From the NCBI GenBank assembly GCA_019359125.1, contig JAHHHY010000013.1:124001-188000 (forward strand): a DNA stretch of 64,000 nucleotides. Reading direction: 5' to 3'. The notes beneath the pieces are model-generated. The model saw only the letters and a program-made list of their open reading frames with translations. It was not told the DNA's origin and ran no database searches. The translations under genes and the position numbers were made by a program. Numbering within the stretch: position 1 is the stretch's first letter; every line of letters starts with the position of its first letter. Shown piece after piece: positions 26,700-36,802 of the stretch. The DNA comes from Pleurocapsa minor GSE-CHR-MK 17-07R. Lineage in GTDB: Bacteria; Chloroflexota; Anaerolineae; Aggregatilineales; Phototrophicaceae.

Positions 26700-26988
26700 A
26701 GCCTGGGCGGATGCAACAAGCGAAATTAGAGGGCGTGTAAACAGAATCAGGGCCCGCCTGACCCCCTGTTACTCCATTCAACCGGGCTCAGCCCACCACA
26801 TGGCTTGGCCCGTTTCACCTATTCGGCATGGTTCACATGCACCTCTTGCATCGGTGTTCCGAATGGTATGGTGAGGTTACGCCTGCACAGCTTGCTTTTG
26901 ATTCCAAAGCAGCTCTGTCTGAACCAAAGCAGGCGTGGGCTACCAGAAAATGCCCTGGAGCAGAAACCGAGCAGAGCACAAACCCCAC

Positions 26989-28116
26989 ATGTTCCAAAGC
27001 TTTCTCATGGGCGGATTTGAGTGTTCCACACACAAGCTGCCCGACGGCAGACGCCTCGATCTGGTCGGCGCCACACTGCATGACCGCCACGCGTATGCCG
27101 ATTATCTGCGCCTGCAAATGCAGGGGATCTTCACCGTGCGTGAGGGCATCCGCTGGCATCTGATCGAGAAGCGCGCCGGAGAATTTGACTTTTCCGGCGT
27201 TCTGCCGATCATTCAGGCGGGTCGCGCCCTGAATATGCAGGTCATCTGGGACGTGTTGCATTACGGCTATCCGGATGATGTGGATATTTTCTCGCCCGCC
27301 TTTGTAAACCGCTATGAACGCTTTGCGGCCGCATTTGCTCGTCTGCTGCGCGACGAGACAGATGAAGATGCTTTCGTCTGCCCGATCAATGAGATTTCTT
27401 TCTTCTCGTGGGCGGGCGGCGACAGCGGCCATCTGAATCCATACGCCGCCGGGCGCGGGTCCGAGCTGAAACGCCAGCTTGTGCGCGCAGCCATCGGGGG
27501 CATTGAGGCCTTGTGGGCAGTACGACCGCGCACGCGCATCGTGCACTGTGACCCGCTCGTGCACATTGTCCCCAACCCGGACCGGCCCGACGAAGCGCAT
27601 CATGCGCACGGGTATCGAAACGCGCAGTTTGAATCGTGGGACATGCTCTCTGGTTTATTACAGCCGGAACTGGGCGGACATCCGCGCTATCTGGACATTA
27701 TGGGCCTGAACTATTACCCGTATAACCAGTGGGAATACAACGGCCGCACGCTGGCTGTGACCGATCATCGCTACATCCCGCTGCATCGCCTGCTTCAGGA
27801 AATGTATGATCGCTATGGGCGCCCGCTGCTGATTGCCGAGACCAGCGTGGAGGATGATCTGCGTGCGCCTTGGCTCGCCTACATCATGGGCGAAGTCGCG
27901 ATAGCCCGGTCTGCCCAGATTCCGGTCTATGGCGTGTGCTGGTATCCCATCCTCAATCATCCGGGATGGGTGGATGACAGGCACTGCCATAACGGGCTTT
28001 GGGACTACGTGGATGCGGCCGCCCTCGACCGCCCGATTTACCCACCGCTTGCCCGCGAATGGGTCAGGCAGCAGCATCTTTCCACCATTCAGCCTATCCC
28101 CGCTAACCCCATCTGA
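26989..28116 (+). CDS. GH1-like TIM-barrel protein in a glycosyltransferase cluster
   Basis: About 375 residues. It resembles the GH1/beta-glucosidase clan: GIFTVREGIRWHLIEKRAGEFDF at the N-terminus, CPINEISFFSW (acid/base Glu candidate) near residue 130, DIMGLNYYPYNQW, and LIAETSVEDD (nucleophile Glu candidate) near 285. The barrel is shorter than in true GH1 enzymes. It is the first of three genes with a glycosyltransferase and a UDP-galactopyranose-mutase-like flavoprotein. I have seen this trio in other bacteria, and its substrate is unknown. The start could be the ATG at 26989, 27007 or the upstream 26935. Confidence 0.72.
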   Translation: MFQSFLMGGFECSTHKLPDGRRLDLVGATLHDRHAYADYLRLQMQGIFTVREGIRWHLIEKRAGEFDFSGVLPIIQAGRALNMQVIWDVLHYGYPDDVDIFSPAFVNRYERFAAAFARLLRDETDEDAFVCPINEISFFSWAGGDSGHLNPYAAGRGSELKRQLVRAAIGGIEALWAVRPRTRIVHCDPLVHIVPNPDRPDEAHHAHGYRNAQFESWDMLSGLLQPELGGHPRYLDIMGLNYYPYNQWEYNGRTLAVTDHRYIPLHRLLQEMYDRYGRPLLIAETSVEDDLRAPWLAYIMGEVAIARSAQIPVYGVCWYPILNHPGWVDDRHCHNGLWDYVDAAALDRPIYPPLAREWVRQQHLSTIQPIPANPI

Positions 28117-28220
28117 ACCAACTATTTCTGAATCAGATGCCGCTTATGGCTGTCCCTCGCATCGTGTTTACTGATGTCTAGGTAACGCTCAAAAAATTAA
28201 CGAATCGAAAGGATACCCTC

Positions 28221-29429
28221 ATGCAGGATCTCATCTGCATCAGCCATCTGCGCTGGAACTTTGTCTGGCAGCGCCCGCAGCATCTGTTGTCGCGTATGTC
28301 CCGGCACTTCCGCGTCTTCTTTGTCGAGGAACCGGTGGCATCCGCGGAAGCCAGTGCACCGTACCTGGAGCATGATCTGTGGGAAGGCGATCATGGCGAA
28401 AAGGTGCATGTCATCCGCATGATCTACCCGATGGCAGCGCCCCGCTGGATCGGCCATGGCGAGCCCCAGACGCAGCCCGTATACGCGGCGCTGCTGAACA
28501 AGTATCTGGCGGCACAGCGGGTGCGCAATCCACATGTCTGGCTGTATACGCCTATGGCCTCTGACTTCCTGTCGGCGCTGAAACCCAAATCCGTGATTTA
28601 TGACGTGATGGATCAGTTATCTGCGTTTAAGGGCGCCCCGGCGCAATTGAGCGCGCTCGACCGCGAGCTGCTGAAGCGCGCCGATATTGTCTTTACCGGC
28701 GGGGTCAGCCTGTACTACGACAAAGCGCCCTATGCGCGAAACATCCACGCGTTTCCCAGTGGCGTCGATTCAGCCCATTTCAGCCAGGCGGCTGACGGTG
28801 GCCTGGCCAGGCCAGCGGACATGCCGTCCGGCAAACTGCCGGTGGTCGGCTACTACGGCGTGATCGATGAACGCATGGACTTTGACCTGCTGGAACAGAT
28901 GGCAAGTCTGCATCCGGAATGGCAGATTGTGCTGGTTGGGCCTGTCGTCAAGATCGACCCTGCCGACACCCCCCAGGCCGCAAACATTCATTACCCGGGC
29001 ATGCGCTCGTATGACGAGTTGCCGGCCTATCTGTCCTGCTTTGATGCGGCGCTGATCCCGTTTGCACTGACTGATGCGACGCGCTTCCTCAGCCCCACCA
29101 AAACGCTGGAGTATCTGGCGGCGCGCAAGCCCGTCGTTTCTACCCCCATTCACGATGTCATCGAGCTGTACAAATCGGTGGTGCGCATCGGGCATACCCA
29201 CACGCATTTCATCAACCAGGTTGAGATGGCCCTGACGCACAAGCCGGATATCAGGCAGCGCCGCCTTGAGGACAGCCTGCTGTATCAGCATTCGTGGGAT
29301 GTGATCGCGGACCGCATGCTCAGGCTGATGGGCCATCGGGTGCAGCCCTCCAGAAAGGCGCTTATGGAACAGGCAACCTCAACGCTTAGGTCCGCTGATT
29401 TGCGTGAAGAAGCCCAGGGAGGCTACTAA
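28221..29429 (+). CDS. Glycosyltransferase (GT4/GT1-like)
   Basis: 402 residues. The N-terminal Rossmann domain begins LICISHLRWNFVWQRPQHLLSRMS, a phrase common in the teichuronic-acid/exopolysaccharide transferases of this branch. The C-terminal domain contains YYGVIDERMDFDLLEQMA, LVGPVVKI and the donor-binding region LIPFALTDATRFLSPTKTLEYLAARKPVVST, with the terminal helix LEYLAARKP as in GT4 enzymes. A retaining mechanism and a cytoplasmic location are expected. Stop and next start are separated by one base, so it is translationally coupled to the flavoprotein gene. Confidence 0.88.
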   Translation: MQDLICISHLRWNFVWQRPQHLLSRMSRHFRVFFVEEPVASAEASAPYLEHDLWEGDHGEKVHVIRMIYPMAAPRWIGHGEPQTQPVYAALLNKYLAAQRVRNPHVWLYTPMASDFLSALKPKSVIYDVMDQLSAFKGAPAQLSALDRELLKRADIVFTGGVSLYYDKAPYARNIHAFPSGVDSAHFSQAADGGLARPADMPSGKLPVVGYYGVIDERMDFDLLEQMASLHPEWQIVLVGPVVKIDPADTPQAANIHYPGMRSYDELPAYLSCFDAALIPFALTDATRFLSPTKTLEYLAARKPVVSTPIHDVIELYKSVVRIGHTHTHFINQVEMALTHKPDIRQRRLEDSLLYQHSWDVIADRMLRLMGHRVQPSRKALMEQATSTLRSADLREEAQGGY

Positions 29430-29430
29430 A

Positions 29431-30927
29431 ATGCCCTACGATGAACTGGAGAAGAAGATTGTCATCCTGGGCGCGGGCCCAACCGGACTGGGAGCGGCAT
29501 ACAGGCTGCAGGAACTGGGATATCGCAACTGGGTCATCTACGAACGGAACCCGTACGTAGGCGGGCTGGCGACCAGCTTCAGCGATTCGGCTGGCTTCAC
29601 CTACGATATCGGCGGCCACGTCATGTTCTCGCACTATAAGTATTTTGACGACCTGGTGGACAAGCTGCTGGGCGACAACTACACCGAGATCATGCGCGAA
29701 GCCTGGGTATGGATGATGGACCGGTTTGTGCCCTATCCATTTCAGAACAATGTCGGCTATTTGCCGCGCGAAGTCGCGCTGGAATGCATCCTCGGGCTGA
29801 TCGACGCGCAGAAAACACCGGAACGCGTGCGCGAGGCGCAAACCTTCGGCGATCTGATCGACGCGCAGTTTGGCGAAGCCATCTCCAGGTACTTCATGAA
29901 GCCCTACAATTTCAAGGTGTGGGCGCATCCGGTCGATCATATGAGCCGCGACTGGCTGGGCGAGCGCGTCGCCATTCCCGACCTGGAACGCATCCTCAGA
30001 AACACCATTTTGGAACAGCCGGACAAGGGCTGGGGGCCAAACAACAAGTTCAAGTACCCGCTGTATGGTGGCACGGGCGGCCTGTATACCCCCTTCGTCA
30101 AATACATTCACGACCACCTGGAACTGAACAAGACCGTGATCAGCATCAACGAAGATGAACAGGCAGTCTATTTCTCCGATGGTGAAATGGTCGAATACGA
30201 CCTGCTGCTTTCCACCATGCCGCTCGATCTGCTGGTGGGTCGGCTGCATCATGCGCCTGACCAGGTGCGCACTGCGGTGGAAGGGCTTCATCACTCCAGC
30301 GGCTATATCGTTGGTGTAGGCATCGCCCGGCCGACACCCAGCGAAAAGTGCTGGCTGTACTTCCCGGAGACCAGCAGCCCGTTCTACAGGGTCACCTACC
30401 TGTCCAACTATTCGCCTCACCTGGTGCCAGACCCGGATCACTTCCTGCTGCTCACCGAAACCAGCTACAGCCCGCATAAGCCGGAAGACAAAAACACGAT
30501 TGTCGATCGTGTGATTGAGGGAATGTTGAATACGAAGCTGATCGAGCCGGCAGACCTGGACCGGATCGCCAGCACCTATATGATCGATGTCGATTACAGC
30601 TATCCTGTGCCCACGGTCGACCGCAACAAAGCACTGGGCCAGATCCAGCCGTATCTGATGGGCCGGAATATCTTCAGCCGTGGTCGTTTTGGCGGCTGGA
30701 AATACGAAATCGGCAATATGGACCATTCGGTCATGCAGGGTGTGGAACTGGTCAATCACTGGCTGCTCAACGAGCCGGAAGTGACGTGGACACCGAGCGC
30801 GGAGAATGCACCCATCCTGCTCGACTCGACCCATACACGAGCAAATGACACCTATCGCGCCCGGTCTGGCCACGGCAAAGTCCTAGCCGGAGAAGTTGTC
30901 CGCTCGACGAATGGCACGCACGCATAA
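29431..30927 (+). CDS. FAD-dependent amine oxidase/UDP-galactopyranose mutase-like protein
   Basis: 498 residues. The dinucleotide motif GAGPTGLGAAYRLQELG is near residue 15, followed by the FAD-binding ERNPYVGGLATSF and DIGGHVMFSHY, a layout shared by UDP-galactopyranose mutase and protoporphyrinogen-oxidase-like proteins. The C-terminal GRFGGWKYEIGNMDHSVMQG is the second FAD-contact region. It probably acts on a nucleotide sugar or glycan made by the adjacent transferase; the reaction is inferred. I chose the ATG at 29431, after GGGAGG; a GTG at 29404 lies inside the transferase gene. A strong terminator follows at 30961. Confidence 0.86.
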   Translation: MPYDELEKKIVILGAGPTGLGAAYRLQELGYRNWVIYERNPYVGGLATSFSDSAGFTYDIGGHVMFSHYKYFDDLVDKLLGDNYTEIMREAWVWMMDRFVPYPFQNNVGYLPREVALECILGLIDAQKTPERVREAQTFGDLIDAQFGEAISRYFMKPYNFKVWAHPVDHMSRDWLGERVAIPDLERILRNTILEQPDKGWGPNNKFKYPLYGGTGGLYTPFVKYIHDHLELNKTVISINEDEQAVYFSDGEMVEYDLLLSTMPLDLLVGRLHHAPDQVRTAVEGLHHSSGYIVGVGIARPTPSEKCWLYFPETSSPFYRVTYLSNYSPHLVPDPDHFLLLTETSYSPHKPEDKNTIVDRVIEGMLNTKLIEPADLDRIASTYMIDVDYSYPVPTVDRNKALGQIQPYLMGRNIFSRGRFGGWKYEIGNMDHSVMQGVELVNHWLLNEPEVTWTPSAENAPILLDSTHTRANDTYRARSGHGKVLAGEVVRSTNGTHA

Positions 30928-30960
30928 GCAGTACTACGCCCCACGATTATTCCCTATACA

Positions 30961-31003
30961 ACAGGAAAGCCGCGTTTCCCCCGACGCGGCTTTCCTGTTT
31001 TGT
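30961..31003 (+). terminator. Strong intrinsic terminator, 15-bp stem
   Basis: ACAGGAAAGCCGCGT (30961-30975) pairs perfectly with ACGCGGCTTTCCTGT (30984-30998), followed by TTTTG. It ends the GH1-like/glycosyltransferase/flavoprotein operon and stands between convergent genes. Confidence 0.94.
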
Positions 31004-31096
31004 TCTCAGATGGAATTGCTGCCGGGTCGCAGGCAGTTTGTGTATGCGCGGTTATATCCCCTGATCACCGGATAAAGACCTGGCGCATGGATCGCC

Positions 31097-32953
31097 TCAC
31101 ACCGGATCGCCGCTGTTGGCATTGGCTGTCATGATTTCGGCAGCCTGCTGAATATGCACCAGCACCTCTCCCGGCAGAGACTTCGCCGGGCGGCGGTTGA
31201 TGGCATACACGGCGTTTATATCCAGCTTGGACGTGCGGTCTGCATTCAGCAGGCCATTGGCTTCCTGCTGCACATCGGTGAGCTGCGTATAGCAGAACCC
31301 GGCCAGGGACGGACTGTCGAGAATCGCATCAATAAGTTCTTTATAGCGTTCCAGCAGCGCGGCGCTGTCCGCAACCGTGCCGTAGCCGAACCAGGGTTTA
31401 CCCGGGTCAGGCCGATACGCCAGGCCGCCGCATTCGGTCAGCATGACCGGCGCGCCCTGCGATACATTCTGGCGGAGTACAATTGCCCTGAACTGGGGTC
31501 GGCGTGCGGTCAGGGTGTGAGCCACGGCTTCCGGCGTGCCGTAGCGTTCACGCAGCGGTTCCGATTCGGTAGCATAGTCATGAATGCCCAGCACGTCGGT
31601 CACGATATGCTCCCACCCGTCATTGCCAATCACCGGGCGGGTGGCATCCAGCGCATGGGTGAGATGATAAAGCGCCTGCACATAATGCCCCTGCGATGCA
31701 TCGGTGGCCAGATTGGGGACGCCCCAGCTTTCGTTAAAGGGCACCCAGCAGATGATCGAGGGATGGTTGTAATCACGTTCGACCACCTCCATCCACTCTC
31801 GCGTATAACGGTTGACGGCCTCGTTGTTAAAGCTGAAGGCGCTGGCCATTTCGCCCCAGACCATGACACCCATTCGGTCGCACCAGTACAGAAAACGCGG
31901 ATCTTCCACTTTCTGATGCACGCGCACGCCGTTGAAACCCAGGGCCTTGATCAGCCGGACTTCCTCGCGAAGCGCGTCCGGTGAGGGCGGCGTCAGGTTG
32001 GTATCCGGCCAGTATCCCTGCCCCAGCACGAGGCGCAGGTAAACAGGCGAGCCATTCAGCATGAAAAAGCCGCTGTCTGTGCCCACAGAACGCAGGCCGG
32101 CATAGCTTTTTACTGCATCGAGCACGGTGTCCCCGTCGTACAGCGTGATCTCTGCGTCAATCAGATTGGGATAATCAGGCGACCAGGTGACATGGCGCCA
32201 GTTCATCGTGCCCAGCCCTTCCAGGCCGACGTCACGGCGCAGCTCATCGCGCAGGAACAGATACGAATCTTCCGCCAGGGTCACGCCGTGCAGCGTCAGC
32301 TTCAGATGCAGGCGCAGCGGGTGCGTTGGCAAATGATTCAGGTGCACGCTCAGGCCCAGTTGATGGCGTTCCGGCATAGGTGTCCAGCGCAGGCGCGCAA
32401 TGTACGTGTGTGGCACCGGCTCCAGCCACACGGATCCCCAGATGCCCGTCGTACGGGTATAAAAGATATCGCGTGGTTTCAGCTCCCAGAACTGCTTGCC
32501 GCGCGGCTGAGACGTATCTTCCGGCTGATCTTCAGCCCGCACCACGATCGTCTGTTCGGGCCCATCATCCAGCACATCGGTAATATCTGCATGAAAGGGC
32601 GTGTGCCCACCTTCATGTGTGGCGACAAGCTGCCCATTGACCCACACCCGCGCCCGATAATCGACGGCACCGAAGTGCAGCAGCAGTCGGCCCGAACGCA
32701 GGCTGTCGTCCACCGTGATGACGCGCCGATACCACACCACCGGATGCATGCCGTTGTCACCGATGCCGCTGGCCTGCGATTCTGGCGGAAATGGCACAGT
32801 AATTTCTGCGGCAAATACTTCCGCACGCTCGACCCAGCGATCCGTCAGCCCTCGATCATCATCATCGAAAGCAAATCCCCAGATTCCATTCAGATCGATC
32901 CATCGCTCACGTGTGAGCTGTGGACGGGGGTGAATAATTTCAGTTTCGGACAT
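31097..32953 (-). CDS. Glycoside hydrolase family 2 (beta-galactosidase/glucuronidase-like)
   Basis: 618 residues. Domain order is jelly-roll sugar-binding domain (about 8-175), Ig-like domain (about 180-285) and TIM barrel (about 290-590). The catalytic acid/base is the Glu in CWVPFNESWG and the nucleophile is the Glu in MLTECGG. No signal peptide is present, so it is cytoplasmic. AGGAG lies eight bases before the ATG. It diverges from an ArsR-like regulator gene, with a 111-bp shared promoter region that is AT-rich, and is probably under its control. Substrate is not readable; a beta-galactoside or beta-mannoside is possible. Confidence 0.92.
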   Translation of the reverse strand: MSETEIIHPRPQLTRERWIDLNGIWGFAFDDDDRGLTDRWVERAEVFAAEITVPFPPESQASGIGDNGMHPVVWYRRVITVDDSLRSGRLLLHFGAVDYRARVWVNGQLVATHEGGHTPFHADITDVLDDGPEQTIVVRAEDQPEDTSQPRGKQFWELKPRDIFYTRTTGIWGSVWLEPVPHTYIARLRWTPMPERHQLGLSVHLNHLPTHPLRLHLKLTLHGVTLAEDSYLFLRDELRRDVGLEGLGTMNWRHVTWSPDYPNLIDAEITLYDGDTVLDAVKSYAGLRSVGTDSGFFMLNGSPVYLRLVLGQGYWPDTNLTPPSPDALREEVRLIKALGFNGVRVHQKVEDPRFLYWCDRMGVMVWGEMASAFSFNNEAVNRYTREWMEVVERDYNHPSIICWVPFNESWGVPNLATDASQGHYVQALYHLTHALDATRPVIGNDGWEHIVTDVLGIHDYATESEPLRERYGTPEAVAHTLTARRPQFRAIVLRQNVSQGAPVMLTECGGLAYRPDPGKPWFGYGTVADSAALLERYKELIDAILDSPSLAGFCYTQLTDVQQEANGLLNADRTSKLDINAVYAINRRPAKSLPGEVLVHIQQAAEIMTANANSGDPV

Positions 32954-33064
32954 GATAAAACTCCTGAAATGGTCCAGATGATTGACAGACGGCCATCTTC
33001 ATTCTATCATATTTTTATCAATCAAAGTATGTATTTATGTTTCATTCAACAGGTACCTTTATTC

Positions 33065-34054
33065 ATGACAACCGATACCGATTCATCGCAGCAACCCATC
33101 AAGCCACCGCGTATCCTCAATCTGGATATTCATACTGCTAACGGCCGCCTGGAGCAAATCCTGAAGGCGCTGGCCTCGGATAAACGCATCGCCATTCTGG
33201 CCTATCTGAGCAACCGCATCAGCAGCCTGAATGAAATCGCCGAGGCGACCAATATGCCTGCTTCGACCGCCACCATGCATGTCAACATCCTGGAAGAAGC
33301 CGGGCTGGTGCGCACCGAACTGCGCCCCGCCAATCGCGGCCTGCAAAAAATCTGCTCGCGCACCTATGACCAGCTTTCCATCCAGCTTCCCAGTCCACAG
33401 GCAAAATCCGAGGATCGCGTCATCGACATCGCCATGCCGATTGGCGCCTTTGTCGACTGTCAGGTCGAGCCGACCTGCGGGCTGGTGGGCGAAATAGGCA
33501 TTATCGGCCAGCTGGACGACCCCACCAGTTTTTATCATCCCGACCGCATGCATGCCCAGCTGCTGTGGTTCCGCCACGGCTATGTGGAATACCGTTTCCC
33601 AAACCGTTTTCCGGCGCGCATGACGCTGGACAGCCTGCAGATCAGCGCGGAGCTATGCTCTGAAGCGCCCCATTTCAACCCCGACTGGCCGTCAGACATC
33701 GTGATGTGGGTCAACGGCGTCGAGATTGGCACGTGGACGTCGCCAGGGGATTTTGGCGGGCAGCGCGGCGCCCTCACCCCTGAGTGGTGGGACGAGTGGA
33801 ACACCCAGTATGGCCTGCTGAAAATCTGGCGCGTGACGCAGGATGGCACCTATATCGACGGCGTGCGCGTCTCGAATGTCTCGGTCAACGACTTTGACCT
33901 GACCTCGGCCCCGTATATCACGCTGCGCATCGGCGTGAAGAACGTCAATGTGCCGGGCGGCATCAACATTTTCGGCGCGAAGTTTGGCAACTATCCCCAG
34001 GATATCCTGATGCGGCTGCGACTGCGCGAGAAAAACGCCGGGTCAGCCGAGTGA
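33065..34054 (+). CDS. ArsR-like winged-helix regulator with a C-terminal sugar-locus domain
   Basis: 329 residues. The N-terminal winged helix (about 20-100) contains ILKALASDKRIAILAYL and ATNMPASTATMHVNILEEAGLV, as in ArsR-type regulators. The C-terminal 200 residues are beta-rich (HAQLLWFRHGYVEYRFPNRFPARM and WPSDIVMWVNGVEIGTWTSPGDFGG) and resemble a jelly-roll effector domain; I do not know a name for it. It may sense a glycan product. I chose the ATG at 33065 where the HTH-containing protein begins; the longer frame upstream runs over the GH2 gene. The ABC transporter genes follow 84 bases later. Confidence 0.85.
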   Translation: MTTDTDSSQQPIKPPRILNLDIHTANGRLEQILKALASDKRIAILAYLSNRISSLNEIAEATNMPASTATMHVNILEEAGLVRTELRPANRGLQKICSRTYDQLSIQLPSPQAKSEDRVIDIAMPIGAFVDCQVEPTCGLVGEIGIIGQLDDPTSFYHPDRMHAQLLWFRHGYVEYRFPNRFPARMTLDSLQISAELCSEAPHFNPDWPSDIVMWVNGVEIGTWTSPGDFGGQRGALTPEWWDEWNTQYGLLKIWRVTQDGTYIDGVRVSNVSVNDFDLTSAPYITLRIGVKNVNVPGGINIFGAKFGNYPQDILMRLRLREKNAGSAE

Positions 34055-34138
34055 AAATCCAAATGAGGTCCTGAACAGGGCGCTTCCGGGGCGCCCTGAG
34101 CAACGACATGTGTTGGGTAACAAAAAAAGGAGTTTGTC

Positions 34139-35533
34139 ATGAACCGTTTTGCCCGCCTGCTGGTGCCACTTGCCCTGGTGGCAGTGCCTTTGCTCAGTGC
34201 CGGGGCACAGGACCCGGTACAACTGACGTTTGTGGGCTGGGGTGGCCCCGAAGAAATCGAAGTCTTTACTCAGCTCACAAATACATTCAATGCCAACAAC
34301 GATGATGTCGAAATTATTTATGAGCACATCCCCGGCGACTATGTGGCTGCGCTGAATACGCGCATCGCCGCTGGCACGCCCCCAGATATCGCCTACATCC
34401 CGGACGGCAATTTCTACAGCTTCGTCACGCGCGACCAGCTTGTCAGCCTGGATGCGCTGATTGAAGGCAGCACGACCATCACCGAAGAAGCCCTGTGGCC
34501 ATCTGCGCTGGGACGCTATCGTTACGATGCCGCGACCGGCACCAGCGGTGAAGGCGAACAGTACGCCCTGCCCAAGGACATCGGCCCGACACTGGTCTTC
34601 ATCAATACAGACCTGTTTGAAGCCGCGGGCGTCGCCCTGCCCGATCCGAATACCCCGCTCACCTGGGACCAGGTCGTCGAGATTGGCACCCAGCTCACGC
34701 TGGACAGCCAGGGACTGCACCCGAACGAAGACGGCTTTAACCCCAATGACATCGTGCAGTGGGGCATCGGCGATGTGTTCTTCGAGAATATCGTCTATGG
34801 CAACGGCGGGCGCATCGTCAGCGAGGACGGGCGCACCTTCGTGGCCGCTGACGACCCGAACACGATTGAAGCCATCCAGTGGGTCGCCGACCTCGATCAT
34901 ATCTACAACATCCGCCCGACCGCCGAAACAGCCACATCGATTGGCTGGGGCGCGCTGTTTGAGCAGGGTCGCGTGGCCATGACCACGGCCGGCCGCTGGG
35001 CCACGACCAATTTCCGCAATGTGCTGCCCTTCACCTGGGATGTGATTCCCAATTTCGTCGGCCCGTCCGGCGAACTGACCACCTATCCGGGCGAAGAAGG
35101 CTGCGCTTTCTCCGGCTGGTCCGGCTCGGTTGGGCTGGCCATCATCAGCGGCAGCGCGGGCGAAGCCAACGCTCCGCTGGCGTTCCGCTTCATCGAATTC
35201 CTGGCTGGCGCTGAAGGACAGACGGAACAGGCCGCGCTCGGCTTCCAGATTCCCAACCAGCGCGATCTGGCTGCGACCGATGTCTTCCTGCAGCCCGACC
35301 AAATGCCCGCCAATGCCCAGGTCTTCCTGGAAGCGGCCCGCTGCCAGCGCCCCGGCCCGTGGACGGAAACCCCGCTGTACGGCCAGTGGTTTGATGACAA
35401 CTGGTGGAACGGCGTATGGCCGGCAGTCGTGAACGACGGCACCGTGCTGGCCGAAGACGAACTGGCTGACCGCGCCGATGCATTCCAGGCCGGGCTGGAT
35501 GAAGCCTGGGAAAGCATCGCCATGGACAGCTAG
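34139..35533 (+). CDS. Sugar ABC transporter substrate-binding protein (UgpB/MalE class)
   Basis: 464 residues with an N-terminal Sec signal (RLLVPLALVAVPLLSAGAQ). The mature part is a family 1 extracellular sugar-binding protein: VQLTFVGWGGPEEIEVFTQL, DIAYIPDGNF and the C-terminal hinge region with RWATTNFRNV. No lipobox Cys is present. AAGGAG precedes the ATG by about eight bases. Two permease genes follow, so the three form an importer. It is probably regulated by the ArsR-like gene just upstream. Confidence 0.92.
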   Translation: MNRFARLLVPLALVAVPLLSAGAQDPVQLTFVGWGGPEEIEVFTQLTNTFNANNDDVEIIYEHIPGDYVAALNTRIAAGTPPDIAYIPDGNFYSFVTRDQLVSLDALIEGSTTITEEALWPSALGRYRYDAATGTSGEGEQYALPKDIGPTLVFINTDLFEAAGVALPDPNTPLTWDQVVEIGTQLTLDSQGLHPNEDGFNPNDIVQWGIGDVFFENIVYGNGGRIVSEDGRTFVAADDPNTIEAIQWVADLDHIYNIRPTAETATSIGWGALFEQGRVAMTTAGRWATTNFRNVLPFTWDVIPNFVGPSGELTTYPGEEGCAFSGWSGSVGLAIISGSAGEANAPLAFRFIEFLAGAEGQTEQAALGFQIPNQRDLAATDVFLQPDQMPANAQVFLEAARCQRPGPWTETPLYGQWFDDNWWNGVWPAVVNDGTVLAEDELADRADAFQAGLDEAWESIAMDS

Positions 35534-35646
35534 GCTTTTGCCTGACTGTTAAAGCCTCTCAAAACTATGGGGAAGCACGTGCACACAGCCTGTGCTTCCC
35601 CACAAGCCAGGACAGCCTCTTCCTAATACGAAAGAAGGATTAGCTG

Positions 35647-36798
35647 ATGGCCGCATCATCACGACGCCGTGGCCCAGGCAAACTGCAGCGCAGTGAGATG
35701 ATCTGGGGCTACATCTTTGTAGCCGCCCCCATTATCGGATTTCTGCTGTTTGGCGCCATTCCGCTCATGGGCTCGCTGCTGCTTGGATTCACACGCTGGG
35801 ATATGACCGGAGACCCCACCTGGGTGGGCACGACGAATTATGCGCGCCTGCTGACGCTGTCTGTCAACGAACTTCAGCGGGAAATCGATGTTGAAACCGG
35901 GGAGCAGATGTTCCGTTGCGGGCGTGAGCGTGTGCCGGAATCGCAGGTGGCCGGGCTGCTGGAACAGGTCGACCCGATCACACGGGCGACCTATGTGTGC
36001 GAGGCGCGTTTTCAGCGCGCAGGACTTGCCCTGCCCGAAGGCTATCAGGAGTGGTTCCAGACCAACCTGTTTGGGCGACAAATCATCGTCGGCGCTATTG
36101 ATCCCGTTTTCTGGAAATCTATTTTTAACTCTTTCTTCCTGCTGCTGGCGATTCCCATCTCGCTGGTAATTGCCATTATTTTTGCGGTATCGCTCAATCA
36201 GGGCCTGCGTGGATCGCGCATTTTGCGCACGGTTTTCTATACCCCCGTCATCCTGCCGATTGCCGCGCTCGCGCTGATCTGGCTGTGGATCTTCAACCCC
36301 GATTACGGCTTGCTCAATTATTTCCTGGGGCTGCTGGGCTTCGAATCGCGCATCAACTGGCTGGGCGATCCGGTGCTGGTCAAGCCTGCGCTGATCATCA
36401 TGCTGATCTGGCGCGGCCTGGGCTACCAGATCCTCATCTATCTGGCTGGCCTGCAGAATGTGCCCCGGCAGCAGCTTGAAGCCGCGCAGATTGATGGCGC
36501 CAATTTATGGCAGCGATTTCGCTACGTCACCTGGCCGGCCCTCACGCCGACGACGTTCTTCCTGGTCATCACTTCGATGATCGGCACCTTCCAGATATTT
36601 CAGGAGCCTTTCCTGATGACGGAAGGCGGCCCCTATTTCGAATCTACGACGCCCGTGATGGTGATTCAGCAGAATGCTTTCCGCGATACGCAGATGGGCT
36701 ATGCCTCTGCCCAGGCGTGGATTCTCGGTCTGATTATCATCGCCTTCACCGCGCTCAATTTCTATTTCAGCCGTCGCTGGGTTAATTACGAAAGCTGA
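35647..36798 (+). CDS. Sugar ABC transporter permease (MalF/UgpA class) with large external loop
   Basis: 383 residues, about 80 longer than a minimal permease. After TM1 there is a hydrophilic loop (about 65-150) with two Cys (FRCGRE and YVCEAR) that could form a disulphide, as in MalF P2-type loops that contact the binding protein. The later helices and the EAA loop QLEAAQIDGANLWQRFRYVTWP are standard. It sits between the binding protein and the second permease. Confidence 0.92.
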   Translation: MAASSRRRGPGKLQRSEMIWGYIFVAAPIIGFLLFGAIPLMGSLLLGFTRWDMTGDPTWVGTTNYARLLTLSVNELQREIDVETGEQMFRCGRERVPESQVAGLLEQVDPITRATYVCEARFQRAGLALPEGYQEWFQTNLFGRQIIVGAIDPVFWKSIFNSFFLLLAIPISLVIAIIFAVSLNQGLRGSRILRTVFYTPVILPIAALALIWLWIFNPDYGLLNYFLGLLGFESRINWLGDPVLVKPALIIMLIWRGLGYQILIYLAGLQNVPRQQLEAAQIDGANLWQRFRYVTWPALTPTTFFLVITSMIGTFQIFQEPFLMTEGGPYFESTTPVMVIQQNAFRDTQMGYASAQAWILGLIIIAFTALNFYFSRRWVNYES

Positions 36799-36802
36799 TA
36801 CC

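Noticed and set aside
32192-33064. Long in-frame extension upstream of the ArsR-like regulator
   Set aside because: It is antisense to the GH2 gene, which has catalytic motifs and a good ribosome-binding site. Only the part from 33065 shows a protein domain.
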